From: Linyphia triangularis
Taxonomy: Eukaryota; Arthropoda; Arachnida; Araneae; Linyphiidae
Length of the DNA: 64,000 bases
NCBI GenBank assembly: GCA_963978545.1
Contig: OZ021729.1
Span: 85,974,670-86,038,669, forward strand
Reading direction: 5' to 3'
Shown: piece after piece, positions 12,301 through 25,100 of the stretch
How positions within the stretch are numbered: position 1 is the stretch's first letter
Layout of the letters: each line of letters opens with the position of its first letter
The notes under the pieces: model-generated
Database searches by the model: none
Told to the model about the DNA's origin: nothing
The model's input: the letters and a program-made list of their open reading frames with translations, nothing else
Position numbers and translations under genes: made by a program

Positions 12301-13400
12301 GTTCAATTCCTCAAAAGGAAGGCCTAGTAAAGATCATTCCCTACCCTCGCTATTTTACAATCTCCTACCCCAGTGCATTTAGAAACTACTTTGCATAAAA
12401 CCTTGAAATTGGGCGAGTAGATATAAAAATGACCACTTAATGAAGTGACATAAATTGTTTTCATTGAATGTGTGTCTATTATGAATGAAAATTAAAAGAG
12501 CAAAAGACAAAACTAGGTGAAACCACTGCATATGCATTGATGTAAAGATTTCAAATATAAAATACAATATTGGACACTATTTTCGTTTTTTAATTTATAT
12601 CATTTCATGAAGTGATAATTTTCGTACCTACTCTCCAAATGTCAAGGTTGTATACAAAGTAGTATATAAATGCACTGGACTAGAAGATTGTAACATAGCA
12701 AGTATAGTAGACTGAGAGGCGACTGTTTTGGACCCCATCAAACATCATTCTGAATTTTTTATAAAAATTAGATAAAAATTAGTAGATTACGAATCCACTG
12801 GTCTGCTGTGGTAAAAATGGCCGAAACTGATTAAAAATAAACTTTTAATAAGTTTAACTAAATTCAATTGCCAAATGCGCCATAACTTACCAAATAATGA
12901 GCAATTTTTTTTAATTTGGTAACCCTCACTCTTTAATTTTCAATTACGAAAGTTGCAGACAATTCGGATGTGTGGCTATGGCTTGCTTGCATCTTTCACT
13001 AATGAGCCAAATTGGCAATAAACATTACGTCACAGATGACGTAACTGATGTCGCCAATTTGGCTTACTTTTAAAAGATACAAGTTTTTTGAGCCAGAGAT
13101 CAGAAATCGTTTGCGCTTTTTCTCATTGAAAATCAAAATGCAGTGGGTTGCCAGACGAAAAAGTTTGTTTTCTTTCTGGCAAGTTATGACATATTTGGAA
13201 ATCGGATTTTAGTTCAACTCATTCCAAGTCGATTATTGATCAGTTTTGGCCATTTTTGCCACGGCAGGCCAGTGGATTCGTAATCTACTCACTTTTCTCC
13301 AATTTCTATAAAAAATTCAGAATGATGTTCGATGGGTTCCAAAAATTGCAGTCGCCTCTCGGACTATAGGGAATGATCCTTCCTATGACTTCCTTTTAAC
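12301..13400. mobile_element. Fold-back element B, copy 2, split by element A
   Basis: The B body runs to 12707, is interrupted by a complete A element, and resumes at 13367 with 'tagggaatgatcc'. Removing A and one TAG recreates the uninterrupted B end seen in other copies. Confidence 0.75.
12708..13366. mobile_element. Fold-back element A, copy 1 (complete, 659 bp)
   Basis: This palindromic element starts TAGACTGAGAGGC and ends GCCTCTCGGACTA. The two halves are near-complementary over most of their length. The centre is TTACGTCA, a 4-bp spacer, TGACGTAA (13025-13044). TAG flanks both sides (12705-12707 and 13367-13369), a 3-bp target duplication. It has no long coding frame, so it is non-autonomous. 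Confidence 0.85.
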
Positions 13401-13750
13401 CTTACTTTTAAGGAAACAGCTGTGTTGTGGTTACCTACTTTTAGTAGTTCAACTACAATATACAAACAAGAATTTTGGTACGCGAGAGACTATTTCACTT
13501 TGGAAATGTTGTAGAATAATTGAATCAGTTATTTGAGCAACACAATCAAATCACATTTTGCTGCAAATAATTTTTTAATAATAATATACTTCTGTGGGGT
13601 ATGCATACTGTTTTAAAACTGTATCGAGTTCCTTTACAAAGTGTAGGAGATCTTAGATGTTTGCGTTTGGTTAAGAAATCTTATCTTGATATTCCAAATT
13701 TGCTTGTAAGTATCCCTGGCTTCTCAGATAACCAATCTCATCAACTGATT

Positions 13751-14405
13751 TAAGAGGAAGTCCTGGTAAGTTTCATTCCCTATACTCGCTATGTTATAGT
13801 CTTCCAGCCTAGTGCATTTAGAAACTACTTTCGATAAAACTTTAAAATTTGGTGAGTAGGTACAAAAATGGTCACTTAATGAAAGGACGTAGTATAAAAA
13901 CTCGAAAATAGAGTAATATATTTTATTTTATGCTTGAAATCCTTGCGTCAATGTATGTACAGTGGCTCCACCTGGTTTTGTTGTTTGCTACTTAAATTTT
14001 CATTTATAATAAATAAGACATTAAATGAAAACAATGTTGTTGTGGCGGCGCGAACTTGTTGGTATGACATTTTGAACTCCATCGGCGTGAGATGAGATGA
14101 TGTTCTCGTGCGTTGCATAGCGACGGAAAAAATAACTTTCCTGGCGAGCAGTTTTATTTTTATTACTTGTGTTCCATGAATATTTTCTTAGCATGTTGTA
14201 TCGTTGGTGTTTATTTAGTTAATTAAAGTCTAATAAATTTATGTTAAATTAAAATGGAGTCAGATTACTAATCCAAGGATCACAACATCGCCAAATTGTC
14301 ATTTCACTAAGTGATCGTTTTCATACCTACTCACTAAATTTCAAGGTTTTAGGGAAAGTAGTTTCTTAATGCGCTGGGCTAGAAGATTGTAACATAGCGA
14401 GCACA
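13751..14405. mobile_element. Fold-back element B, copy 3, split by an LTR-like insert
   Basis: The left B arm and loop run to about 14037. The right arm resumes at about 14288 with 'tcatttcactaagtgatcg'. The intervening 250 bp are absent from other B copies. Confidence 0.7.
14038..14287. mobile_element. Possible solo LTR, 250 bp
   Basis: This insert in element B starts TGTTGTGGCGGC and ends GATCACAACA, giving TG...CA termini with a 7-of-8 inverted match. It contains an AATAAA-like signal (taataaat). A 5-bp target duplication is not evident, so the exact ends and LTR identity are uncertain. Confidence 0.4.
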
Positions 14406-14441
14406 GGGAAGAAACTCGTATATTTTGATTGATAATGGTTA

Positions 14442-14591
14442 TTAACCCTTTGGGTACATTTGACGAGTGGGACTCGTCATCTGCTTATTTGGGCGAAGTT
14501 ACGGTGGACGAGTCGTGACTCGTCATACGTCCATCCAAATCCGTCCCATGGGCATAAAAATCTTCAAATAATTCAGTACTCAAAGTGTTAA
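14442..14591. mobile_element. piggyBac-like MITE, 150 bp including TTAA ends
   Basis: TTAA occurs at both ends (14442-14445 and 14588-14591), followed inward by CCCTTTGGGTAC on the left and, reading in from the right, CACTTTGAGTAC. TTAA duplication plus a CCCTTT terminus is the hallmark of piggyBac-type elements. Two internal hairpins are built on GACGAGT...ACTCGTC. No transposase fragment is present. Confidence 0.7.
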
Positions 14592-15530
14592 ACTTGGATG
14601 TTTTATTCTTAATACTTGCTTTTAAATTATGGTTTGCTTTTCTATACATCTTTCTCCTCCTATACAATGACGTATCATTCGGATGTTTTTGCACTCCTCA
14701 AATTTCTAAAACGAAAGAAACATTTATATTCCATGGTTTAAAATTAAATTTAGATAAAAAAAAATGTAGTTTACTGATTAAATATATGGGCTATATATGC
14801 AGTTTTTCTGAAAGATGTTTATTGATAAATAGCTATAGAATTACACTAAAGTTATTAATATTTGTCATGTTAAAGAAATTTAAGTTTAATGTTAAAGAAT
14901 TTAAGAAATAATGCTAAAGAATTGAAGAAATAAGTTTTCCTGGGCATCAAAATTAAAGTAATTCAATCTAGACTTTTGATGTGATTAAGTAACAAATACT
15001 AATTTTTGTAATGATCCAAATCTATAAGCTTTAATTTGCATCTGATTTTCTTAAATATTTATCCAATATTTAATTTTGATAATTCACAAGACAAATGGAC
15101 AGTTAAGCTAAAGGTAAAATGAAAAATAATGACTAAAAATACTTTATTTAACTCTAAATATTTACCATTTGTTTAAATAAAATATAAAAGCCGCTGTATT
15201 ACTTGTGTTGCATTGATATCAAATAACAATTAATGAAAGTTTCTTTTTTTTAATCCTTCAAACTTTTAAAAGTGATTTTTTCTTCTTATTGTGAATGAGT
15301 ATGATCACTTAGTTAATATTTATCACAATCAAAATGGTTACTGGCATGCATGAAATGATTAATGCCTTAAAGGAGGATTTAATGTACATTTAATCAATTA
15401 AATTCAAATAAAAAATTGCATGCAACAGTTTACAAAATGTAGTAGATTAAGGTATTTTTTTTGCATCCAGGATACAAAATTAAAACCAATTCAATGAAGG
15501 AAAAAAAATTGATTATATTTAAAAACATGT
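14592..15530. other. AT-rich DNA without recognised gene
   Basis: A + strand frame at 14585-14911 contains a stretch faintly like reverse transcriptase (GLKLNLDKKKC), but it is too degraded to call. Nothing else is recognised. Confidence 0.4.
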
Positions 15531-15532
15531 AC

Positions 15533-15966
15533 TCTTAAGAAGAAGCCCTAGTAAGGATCAATTCCTTATACTCGCTATGTTACAATCTACTAGCCCAGTG
15601 CATTTAGAAACTACTTTCTATAAAACCTTGAAATGTGGTGAGTAGGTACGAAAAAGATCACTTAATGAAATGACATAAATTGTTTTCATTTAATATCTTT
15701 ATATTATAAATGAAAACTAAAGTGGTAAAAAACAACACCAGGTGGAGCCACTGCATATGCATTGACTTAAGGCTTTGAAATATAAAATAAAATGTATTAG
15801 ATGCTATTTCCGAGTTTTTAGTTTAGTTATTTTAATAAAGTGATTATTTTCGTACCTACTCGCCAAATTTCAAAGTTTTTTACAAAGTAGTTTCTAAATG
15901 CACTGGGCTAGAAGATTCTAACACAGCGAGTGTAGGGAATGGTCCTTACTAGGACTTCCTTGTAAG
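15533..15966. mobile_element. Fold-back element B, copy 4 (complete)
   Basis: The two arms of roughly 150 bp are inverted copies: the left starts 'cttaagaagaagccctagta', the right ends 'ccttactaggacttcctt'. It lies in the ADAM intron just after the transmembrane exon, with only about 38 bp between the element and the splice donor at 16003-16004. Confidence 0.8.
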
Positions 15967-16004
15967 TGAAAATTACGAGCACAGCGGCGTTAAAATATAT
16001 ATAC

Positions 16005-16113
16005 CTGTAAAATATGGAGAGAATGACAATGACTAAAAGTCCTAGTCCTAAAATGATGGATGCTGCCAAAACTGTGATGGCTAAATTGGGATTCAGCTGC
16101 ATCTCATTTTCAC
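16005..16113 (-). CDS. ADAM exon: transmembrane helix
   Basis: Acceptor TATTTAG, donor GTATAT. It encodes [10 protein letters not shown] followed by a hydrophobic run ([20 protein letters not shown], then ILSIFY) and a basic residue, i.e. a single membrane span with the cytosol to follow. It ends mid-codon (AG|), so at least one more exon must exist downstream. Confidence 0.85.
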
Positions 16114-19100
16114 CTAAATACATAAATGAAGCTTATAAACAAAATTTAACACACATACTCGGTATTTTTTTTTTTTTATTACAAATTTTATGAAATACTT
16201 AATGTTTTGTAAGTTAGAAATATATTTCGTATGTATTTGTCCTAATATAAATACAAATTTTAAGATCAACAGGCTCATTCATCTTGCAATATTCAATTTT
16301 AGTCATTCCTCTTACGATATTCAAAAGATTTGGCACAGAGTGTTTTCACAAATTGGTCACGATAAAATGTCGTAATCAAATGATGTAAATGTAATCAATC
16401 CATTTTCAATCTCAAGAAGAAAAAAAAAAATCTAACTGTCACTGTTATGGGGAGTGGTATGAAATTAATGGTAAAACTTCCAAGTACAGTACGGATTCTG
16501 CGCCAAGAATTCTTTTGCAAATAAAACTGCGCCAAATTATTGCGACCATAGGCAGTTCACTTGTTATTTAAAAAAAAAATGCCAATGGCTGCAATTTTTT
16601 TTATGCATGGTGCTAATCACCTTGGCGAAATCCCACGGCCAGACTCAAGCTCAAATATCTATTTTTGGTTTTATGATAAAACTAAGGAAGAGTTCACACT
16701 TCCACCAGAAACATACCAAGTTCAATTGAAAATGTATATTTATTAACACCAAACATCATACTATTTCTTAAAAAATTCTATATATATAAAGTTGATATGG
16801 CAGCTGCCATACTGGTTCCAGCGCCACTGTGTGTCAATGAACTTTTCAGCGAGCGAAGCGCCAAAAGCTGGGAAGCGCCAAAAGCTGGGACCAATGACGG
16901 ATCTCCACAACGCGGGGCCACGCAGCTATAAGTTTTTTTCGTATTATAATCATTCTCATTGAATTCATAAATACTTTTTGGACTGTCCGATAAATTGAAC
17001 TTTCTTAGAAAAATCCTGCTAATTGAACCTCTCTCTCTCTCTTTTTTTTAAAAAAAAACTTTTTTAAAAGCAAATTTTAATTAAAATTATAAAGTAGTTG
17101 GCTAATATTAAAGTTCTCTTAGTTGATTGTCAACAATTTTTTTTCAACAGCCAGCTGTGTTATAAGTAGGGAGAGTAAAAAAAAAAAAAACGAATTTTGA
17201 AAATCCACAATAGTGCGGAAAAGCTGTCTTTTGACGTCAATAGTAAGTGTGCCAAAATTTACCAAAATTAAAAAATATCTTCTGGTGCCACAACGGACAT
17301 AAAGTTTCGAAAAAAAAAAAGGTCAAAATCGATCGCCTTATTTTAAACATTTAAAAAATTTTGAAAATGGAAATGTCATAGTGCTAAAAAAGTTGGTCTA
17401 ATGTACAGTAATAAGTATGAAAAATTTAAGTTCGATAAAGTAATAGCTGCTACAAAAGCTATGAATTTGCTCAAAATATTGATAAAATAAACAGATTTTG
17501 ATGCAAGTGTGAATCCTCAGACTGTCGAATTCCACGGCGGATACCTACAAGTGAAGAGACTTTTCAAACTGACCAGAGACGCATCAGGGCCTTCTTTCCG
17601 TCAAGGCCCACAATAAGGCCCTGGCTTAGCGCCCATCGAATTTTGGGGCCTTCCCTAATTTTTCTATTCTGATATTAATCTTAATCATTCTTCCGTTTTG
17701 AATAGTACGTGATGTAATACGTTGCACGTGGTATGCTAATTTTGTAAACTGAAATATTGTCTTCTATGTACAATCTGCAATTTTGGCATTTTCTATTATA
17801 TATTCTGAAAATTCTGTATAATCTACTGTGTTATTCTGTCAATTCGGTATTTTACGTTATCTATGTAAGTTAGGCACTTTTTTCTTGTCCAGACTAACAA
17901 TGCTGAACCTTGAGCCTATTGTTGGTTTTCAAATTCGTATTCGTATAGTTCATATCCAAATAAAATGCTTCTACTTTTATTCCATTATTATGGAAGGAAG
18001 CAATGAGTTTGCTTAAAAAAAAGAAAAGAAAAAAAGGAAGGGGGAAAAAAAAAATAATAGGTAGGTATTTTAGGGATAATTCCAAAAATTTCAGGAATAT
18101 TTTAGGGATAATTCCAAAAATTTCAGGAATATTTTAGGGATAATTCCAAAATTTTTAGGGGAAAGTGGAAAAATTTTAGGGATACTTTAAAAATTTTAAG
18201 AATATTTCTTTTAAAGCTGACATTCATCTTTTCAAAGAATGTTTCAATAATGACAAAAAACAGCCAATTTTCAAGAAATTAATATGATTAAAATCTCATG
18301 AAAAATTTTCTCCTCGGGAAGATTATCCAGATTTTCCTTTTGCGGGTTTCGGAAAAAAATCGTGAAATTTTCAAATGTAATTTTTTTTTTTTTTTTTTTT
18401 AATTCTTGAAAATTTTAAGTACAATTTTAGGGAGTAACAAAATATTTAAGGAACATTAGGAATTTTAGGGCGAATGCGACACCTGTATTTCTGATGGGAT
18501 CTAATAAGTCCTACCATAAAGAGTTTTCTCCAGCATAGAATCTTCCAGGGATTTGTAGTAGTCGTCGCCAGTGCCCTCCTCGTCCGCAGAGCTGCAGTCA
18601 GCTCCACGCCATCCCTCTTCGCACGAGCACGTGTTGATGTTGGTGCACACCTGAAAATAAACTTGGTTCACTGTCTTTCAATTTGTTAAACAAAGTCTGG
18701 AATGTCCTACCTCAGTGCTCCCAAACAACTTAGTGTTTCTCACTTTGGGCCGCATTAGCGTCCCAAATGGGAGAAAACTCAAATTGATGTCAGTGGCAGT
18801 TCGTGCTGCACAGCCATCTAAATTTATAAGTTCAGAACTAAAATTATATATTCTACAATTTTCTAAAATGAAGATCCAATTTCTACGGTAAGTGTAAAAA
18901 AATCCGATAAACAGCAAACTTCTTGCCTCAACACTTAATTTACGAGGGGATTTTTTTCTTTTTTTTCCAATCAAGGTGATCTTCCTCCAAACGGCAGTCA
19001 TGTGTTTCTGAAACGCGTTTTGGCTGTGACTTGCCATGCGTTGCCATGGTAACCAATGGAATCCAATACAATCGATTGGTTGTATTCAGATTATCTGGCG

Positions 19101-22100
19101 CCATCAGCAACACGGGGGCTATAATGCGCCGAAACATTCGTCATTAGACAAGCCAACATACATTTACAAACACCCATGCCTAACACGGGACTCGGAACCC
19201 GCAACCCCGCGGTCTAGAAGCTAGCACGCTAACCACTATACCGTTTGGTCGGCCTAGAGTTCAATAGAGCCTTCCTTCCACGTAATGTGTGGCGAGGCAG
19301 CCAGATCAGCGATTTTCCGAATCCGGCTGCCCTTGAGAATTTCTGCTTTAAAATAATCTCTAAATGGAATTTTTGCAAGATAATAGTATCTTAGAGTTCT
19401 ATTTTATTAGTTTGAAGTATACTATTTTGTTCTGAAAATAAATTTGAATACTTTAAGTTCATTATCTAAAAAATCGTGTTTTTGTCACGTGAAACTTCAT
19501 TTAAACAGTGATAACTGAAGTTTGATATAATCTTTTTGAACAATGATTTGAGAATTCAAATATGCATTAACTATTAGATGTTTCGCACCTCAGTCAAATT
19601 AATTGGAAAAGAAAATGAGTTTTGCTTGTCGCATGTTTCCGGCTGCATTACCATTTTCGACCAATGGCCTCCACTGATTGACGTGGTTATATAAATAGCC
19701 TATCACTATGCATTTTTGTGGGTTGCAAACATTAAAAAGAGTTTTGGTAAATTTGTTTGTTTTAGCAGTGTAATTATATGGAAATGATTTAAAAAAAGGA
19801 AGTGGATCAATTTGAAGTATTCTAATTACAGTGTTCTTACAATATTTAAGATTATATCATTTGTTTAAAAAAAAAACAAAAAAAAAACGCGATGATTTTT
19901 TAATTAAATATAATGGAATTAAATATATTTGTTTTAGCAGTGTAATTATACGGAAATGAGTTTAAAAAAAGGAAGTGGATCAATTTGCAGTATTCTAATT
20001 ACAGTTCTTACGACATTTAAGATTATATAATTTGTTTTCAAAAAAACGCGATGAATTTTAAATACAATGGAATTAAATATATTTGTTTTAGCAGTGTAAT
20101 TATACGGAAATGAGTTAAAAAAAAAAAAAAAAAAGTGGATCAATTTGCAGTATTCTAATTACAATTCTTACGACATTTAAGATTATATCATTTGTTTAAA
20201 AAAAAAAAACCGTGATGAATTTTTAATTAAATACAATGGAATTAAATATAGTAAACATCCAATGCAGCGGATTAAAAAAAGACTATAATTTTATATTTGA
20301 TGGCTCTGACCTCTAAAAATGTGTAACTGGCCCTAAACATGCATTCCAATTCCAATCACAATCGTGTCTATTCGTTTTAAGTAGTATCAGACTTACCCCA
20401 TGTCCAGAACAAGTAGCTTGCATGTCTTCCAGAGGGCATTTACCAGACACCAGGTTCTTTATGCTCGTGCATGTCTGGTTCAGACATAGCTGTGGAATAA
20501 AATATTTTGCGTGATAAATACGTCGAAGTGTAATTAATTATTTCCACACCTAATCTGGTCGTTTTTCGAGGGGTTTGTCTCACCTTTTGATATCCACATT
20601 TCGTTCCATCTTGTACCAGGCTGTGCTGAAAATCTGCCTCCGAAAACGTTCTGGCCCTGGAATAAGAGATGGAATGTATGTGGTGCAACTGATGCATCAA
20701 CGTCACAAAACTACGGAACTTTAGCGCATTAAAAAGCAATTTGATGCAAATTGAACTGAAAAATTATCTGCTTAGTTTATAGGCTCTGAAAGTGAAATAG
20801 TGTGTATTTATTTAAATCTAACAAGTTGAACTCAAAACAGGCTGATTTTATACAAAAGGTAATGTATCTTTTTTATTTACTAGACAACTTATATTCAAGC
20901 GGGGGAGGGTAGTGTGTTAAGGAACTTTTAGATATCTGAGTGCAACGAATTAACCGATTTTAATAAGTGAGACTATATTGTCGTGCTATGCACGGTGGCC
21001 ATTAGATAGCATGAATGTCATTTCTCATTTTCAGCTCAGTTCACTTCTGCACGACAGTACTGAAAATGAAAGTCGTTTGCACTTTCTGGGAACGATTTTG
21101 TAATTTATTTTCCTCGTTCGCATTTTGAAATAAAAATTTTGCAACTTCAGAATAATCGTCTGCAACTGCTAATTGTTATCTTTTGATCGGAATGTAAAAT
21201 AGAAGAGTTATTTTGGAAAATGGTTTCTAAAATTGACGGATGGATCGAAGGTTACTTAACTGCGCTTTCTGAGGGAAAATATTCGTATCAACAAATTATA
21301 AAAAGTTAGAAAAATCGCGAATACTACATTAAAAAAAAAAAAAGAAGGTATTTGTAAAATATTAAATTTAAAAATAAAAATATAAAATGTCTCACTGAAA
21401 GAAAAAACAAAAACATGACGACGAAATCTCATCCTGAAGACTATTCGAACGCAGGCAAATATCAAGAAAGTGAAGTCTCTGATCCAAAAGAGAAAATCTT
21501 CTGACTCAAAGATCCATTGCATCAAAACTAGGAACGTTTTCTGGCGCTGCAACTACTTCAAGTAAATTATTCGTAAAGAGGTAATAACTTTTGTTTTTAT
21601 GTGGTTGTCATTTTGAACTGTAAAATCAGTTAATTTTTGTCGTAGTTGCCTTCAACGATTAGGAAGCAAAATAAAGACGCGTCGAAGAGGTTTTTCGGCG
21701 AAGGAGTTAATCGATTTTTAAAAAGCCAAACCATCGCTCTGCCGTTGAAAAGTATTGCCATATGTCACAAATATTCGTAATGTAAATTGGTAACAAAATT
21801 ACTAGTTAGTCACAACATTGGATATTAGTCACAAAATTGGTTAAATAAGTAATGTAAGATTTGACTTGCGGTGTTGTCACCGCTTTTAGACAAGTCTGCC
21901 GGACACTGCAGTTCAAATGAAGTCGGGGCAGACCAAGATACTCATTTATTGATATTCATGTCTGATGATGTTAGAGTATAGTTGCGGATCGATGACTGAA
22001 ATTTTAAAATAGAGAAATTGGATGTCGAATGTACGGGAGGGTGTTATGATTCTAGTACTTCTTAATATAGAAGTGGTGACTATTCTAAATTTATATCTCA

Positions 22101-25100
22101 CATGCATTACCGCGAATGCAGACAGTTAATTCTGTTGGGCTTTCATTGCGGGCGACGCGCCTCGATCCCGAGACCATTGGATCTCGAGACAAGACACTTT
22201 ACCGCTGTGCAAAAGAGTACTCCAGTGCACAGAAGTTATTTGAGGTTGCCACACAGCCACCTCCCAGTGACGAAGGAGCGATACTGTTGTACTGATCTGA
22301 TCAACGTCTGATAGGAGTTGGAGGTTTTTTGGGATGCTTGTTGCATCGTTGTGTCCGCTTGTTGCGGTGTTGCACGCGAGTTGCGTACGCGTGATCGCTT
22401 GTTGCGATGAAGTTTCTCCTTTTCAGAAGCGCCGATAGATGGCAGCATGATTCGTTTTAGACCGATGTCACCAATAAAGCGTAAGCAGCTTTCATTGCGG
22501 GCGACGGGCCTCGATACCGAGACCATTGGATCTCGAGACAGACACTTTACCGCTGTGCAAAAGAGTACTCCAGTGCACAGAAGCTTTATCTGTTATTTGA
22601 GGTCGCCACAAATATGTGTAAATAAAGTTTGAAAAATGTTAAAAGAAATGAGCAAGTAAATTGATGTCGTTTCTTTTTCTTACTTGCACTCGTGTACCAC
22701 TCCATTGGAGTTCATTCTGTAGATGACGAAGTCTACGGGGAGAGCATCTCTAGCGACAGGGATCCTCTCGCCCTCGCTGCACTGGAGGGAGCCGCAGGAG
22801 GAGTCTCTGAAATGCATTACATGAGTCCACGTCTACTTTTTTTTCAGAAAATGTGTTATCATGTAAGAAATTAACAGTTTTTAGTTAAGAGGATGTCCTA
22901 GTTAAGGAAAATTTTCAGTACTTGCTATTATCCTTACTATTTGTAGCGAAGTGCGCTAACTGGGAGTCGAACGTCGAACTCGAGACTTCTATAACGAGAG
23001 GCGACTGCAATTTTTGGATCCCATCGAACATCATTCTGAATTTTTTATAGAAATTGGAGGAAAGTGAGTAGATTACGAATCCACTGGTCTGCAGTGGCAA
23101 AAATGGCCGAAACTGATCAATACTCGACTTGGAATGAGTTGAACTAAAATCCGATTGCCAAATATGTCATAACTTGCCGAAAATAGAACAAACTTATTCG
23201 TCAGGCAGCCCACTTCATTTTGATTTTCAATGAGAAAAAGCGCAAATGATTTCTGATCTCTGGCTCGGAAAACTTATATCTTTTAAAAGTAAGCCAAATT
23301 GACGACATCAGTTACGTCATAAGTGAGGTAATATTTTTTGCCAACTTGGCTCCCTTTCAATAGATGCAAGTAGACCGTCGCCAGATATCTGAATCGTCTG
23401 CAACCTTCTTAATTGAAAATTAAAGAGTGAGGGATACCAAATAAAAAAAATGCTCATTATTAGGCAAGTTATGGCGCTGTGGCGAATATTGGCGAGAAGC
23501 TTGGCGAGAGGGGGAGATTGTTCGCCGTTCGCTGCGCAGGTTTCTTATCACTCGCTTTTTGGAATGCCTTGAATAAAAATCTTGTAATTGATAACGCATC
23601 GATGATTTTGAGTGGTGTCATGTTTCCTTTATAAAAATGGTGCATAGGCTGGGAAATGTTGTGTTGTTGGGAATTATTGTGTTGTGAGTGATACTAATCA
23701 CTTTGGATTATTGGCGCATGTTTTCGCTGCATGTTGGGGTGAGTTTTTGTTCGGTTTATTTCGTAGCTTTCTTGTGTCGGTGTTGCGAAAATTGAAGTTG
23801 TTCGTTTTTTGATTAAAGGAAAGTAATTAATAAGTTAGAGTGGATTCTAATATTGGTTTTCTGTTTGTGGAGCTGAAATTTGTTCTGGATTGCTGCATTT
23901 TGGATTAGTATGGTATTGTCATTTTAATATTTGTTTTGCTTGTAAAGTGTTTCGGTTTAAAATGGATGCATCAAATCTGGCTTTATTAGAAAGAACAAAA
24001 AAGACTCGTTCTGTCATAAGGTCTATTGTGACAAGGCAAACTAATAAATTGGAATCCGAAATAAATAATTCTGCCGACAAAACAGTAGTACATGAAATAT
24101 ATGTACAGTTAATTTCTAAATTTGAGGAATTAAGTAAACTCGATAAGGAAGTCGAGGGTTTAATAGATATCGATAATCTGGAAGATGAAATATTAACTCG
24201 TGAAGAATATAGAGATAAATTTATAATTTGGAAAACCCGCGCTGAGCGTTATATAGAATCGGTTTCGATTCCAAGTTCAGTTAGTATTCAAAATTCGCGG
24301 GAAACACAACAGCAAAACGTAACACTTCCTGTAAATAGCTCATTTCCTTCTGCTTTAACAAATCAATCACGCTTGCCAAAACTTACTTTAGAGTCTTTTT
24401 CAGGCAAAGATATAAGTAGTTTCCCTAGTTTTTGGGCTAGATTTAAATCAGCAGTGCATGAAAATTCAAGTTTGAGTGATGTGGACAAATTTTGTTATTT
24501 AAAATCGGTTGTCACATCTGATGCTGAATTGGCAATACGAGGTTTAACGCTGACTTCGGAAAATTATGCCGCAGCCATTAAAATTCTAGAAGATAGATTC
24601 GGACGTAAGGAGCTTATAGTTGACTATCATATGAATCGTTTGTTAAATTTGACCCCAGTTCGCAAATCATTTGATGTTATCGCGTTAAGAAATCTGTATG
24701 ATCAATTGGAATTAAATATTAGGGGACTCGAAACGCTAGGAATATCTCCTAATTCTTATAGTTGTCTTTTGTTTCCGATAATTATGAAAGCTATTCCCCC
24801 TAATTTGGCGTTAGAATTCAATCGAATTTATAAAGATAAGCAGTCCCAAATCACTGATTTAACATCATATCTACGCGATGAAGTTCAAAGTCGTGAGCGC
24901 ACGGACGCTTTAGTAAAATCACATGAGTCACAAATCAAAGGCTCACATTCGAATAAATTCTCCGAGAGGGCGCCTAGATTCTTAACCCAGACGCAACAAA
25001 AGAGTAATTCGCGATTTTCTTCAAATCATAACAAATCAACTGTGAGCGGATCTGCAACCGAACTCCTGGCAGCTGCGCATTTTAGTTGTATATTTTGTTC

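Noticed and set aside
14585..14911. Frame with GLKLNLDKKKC...YMGYICS resembling a reverse transcriptase segment
   Set aside because: Only a short weak resemblance, no catalytic motif or neighbouring domain, and the frame overlaps the end of a MITE.
20440..20739. Single 99-codon - strand frame
   Set aside because: It is a read-through of one ADAM exon (20584-20656) into flanking introns; the splice sites define the real exon.
22102..22632. Small + strand frames with [11 protein letters not shown] and similar
   Set aside because: They arise within the SINE-3 direct repeats and recur with them.
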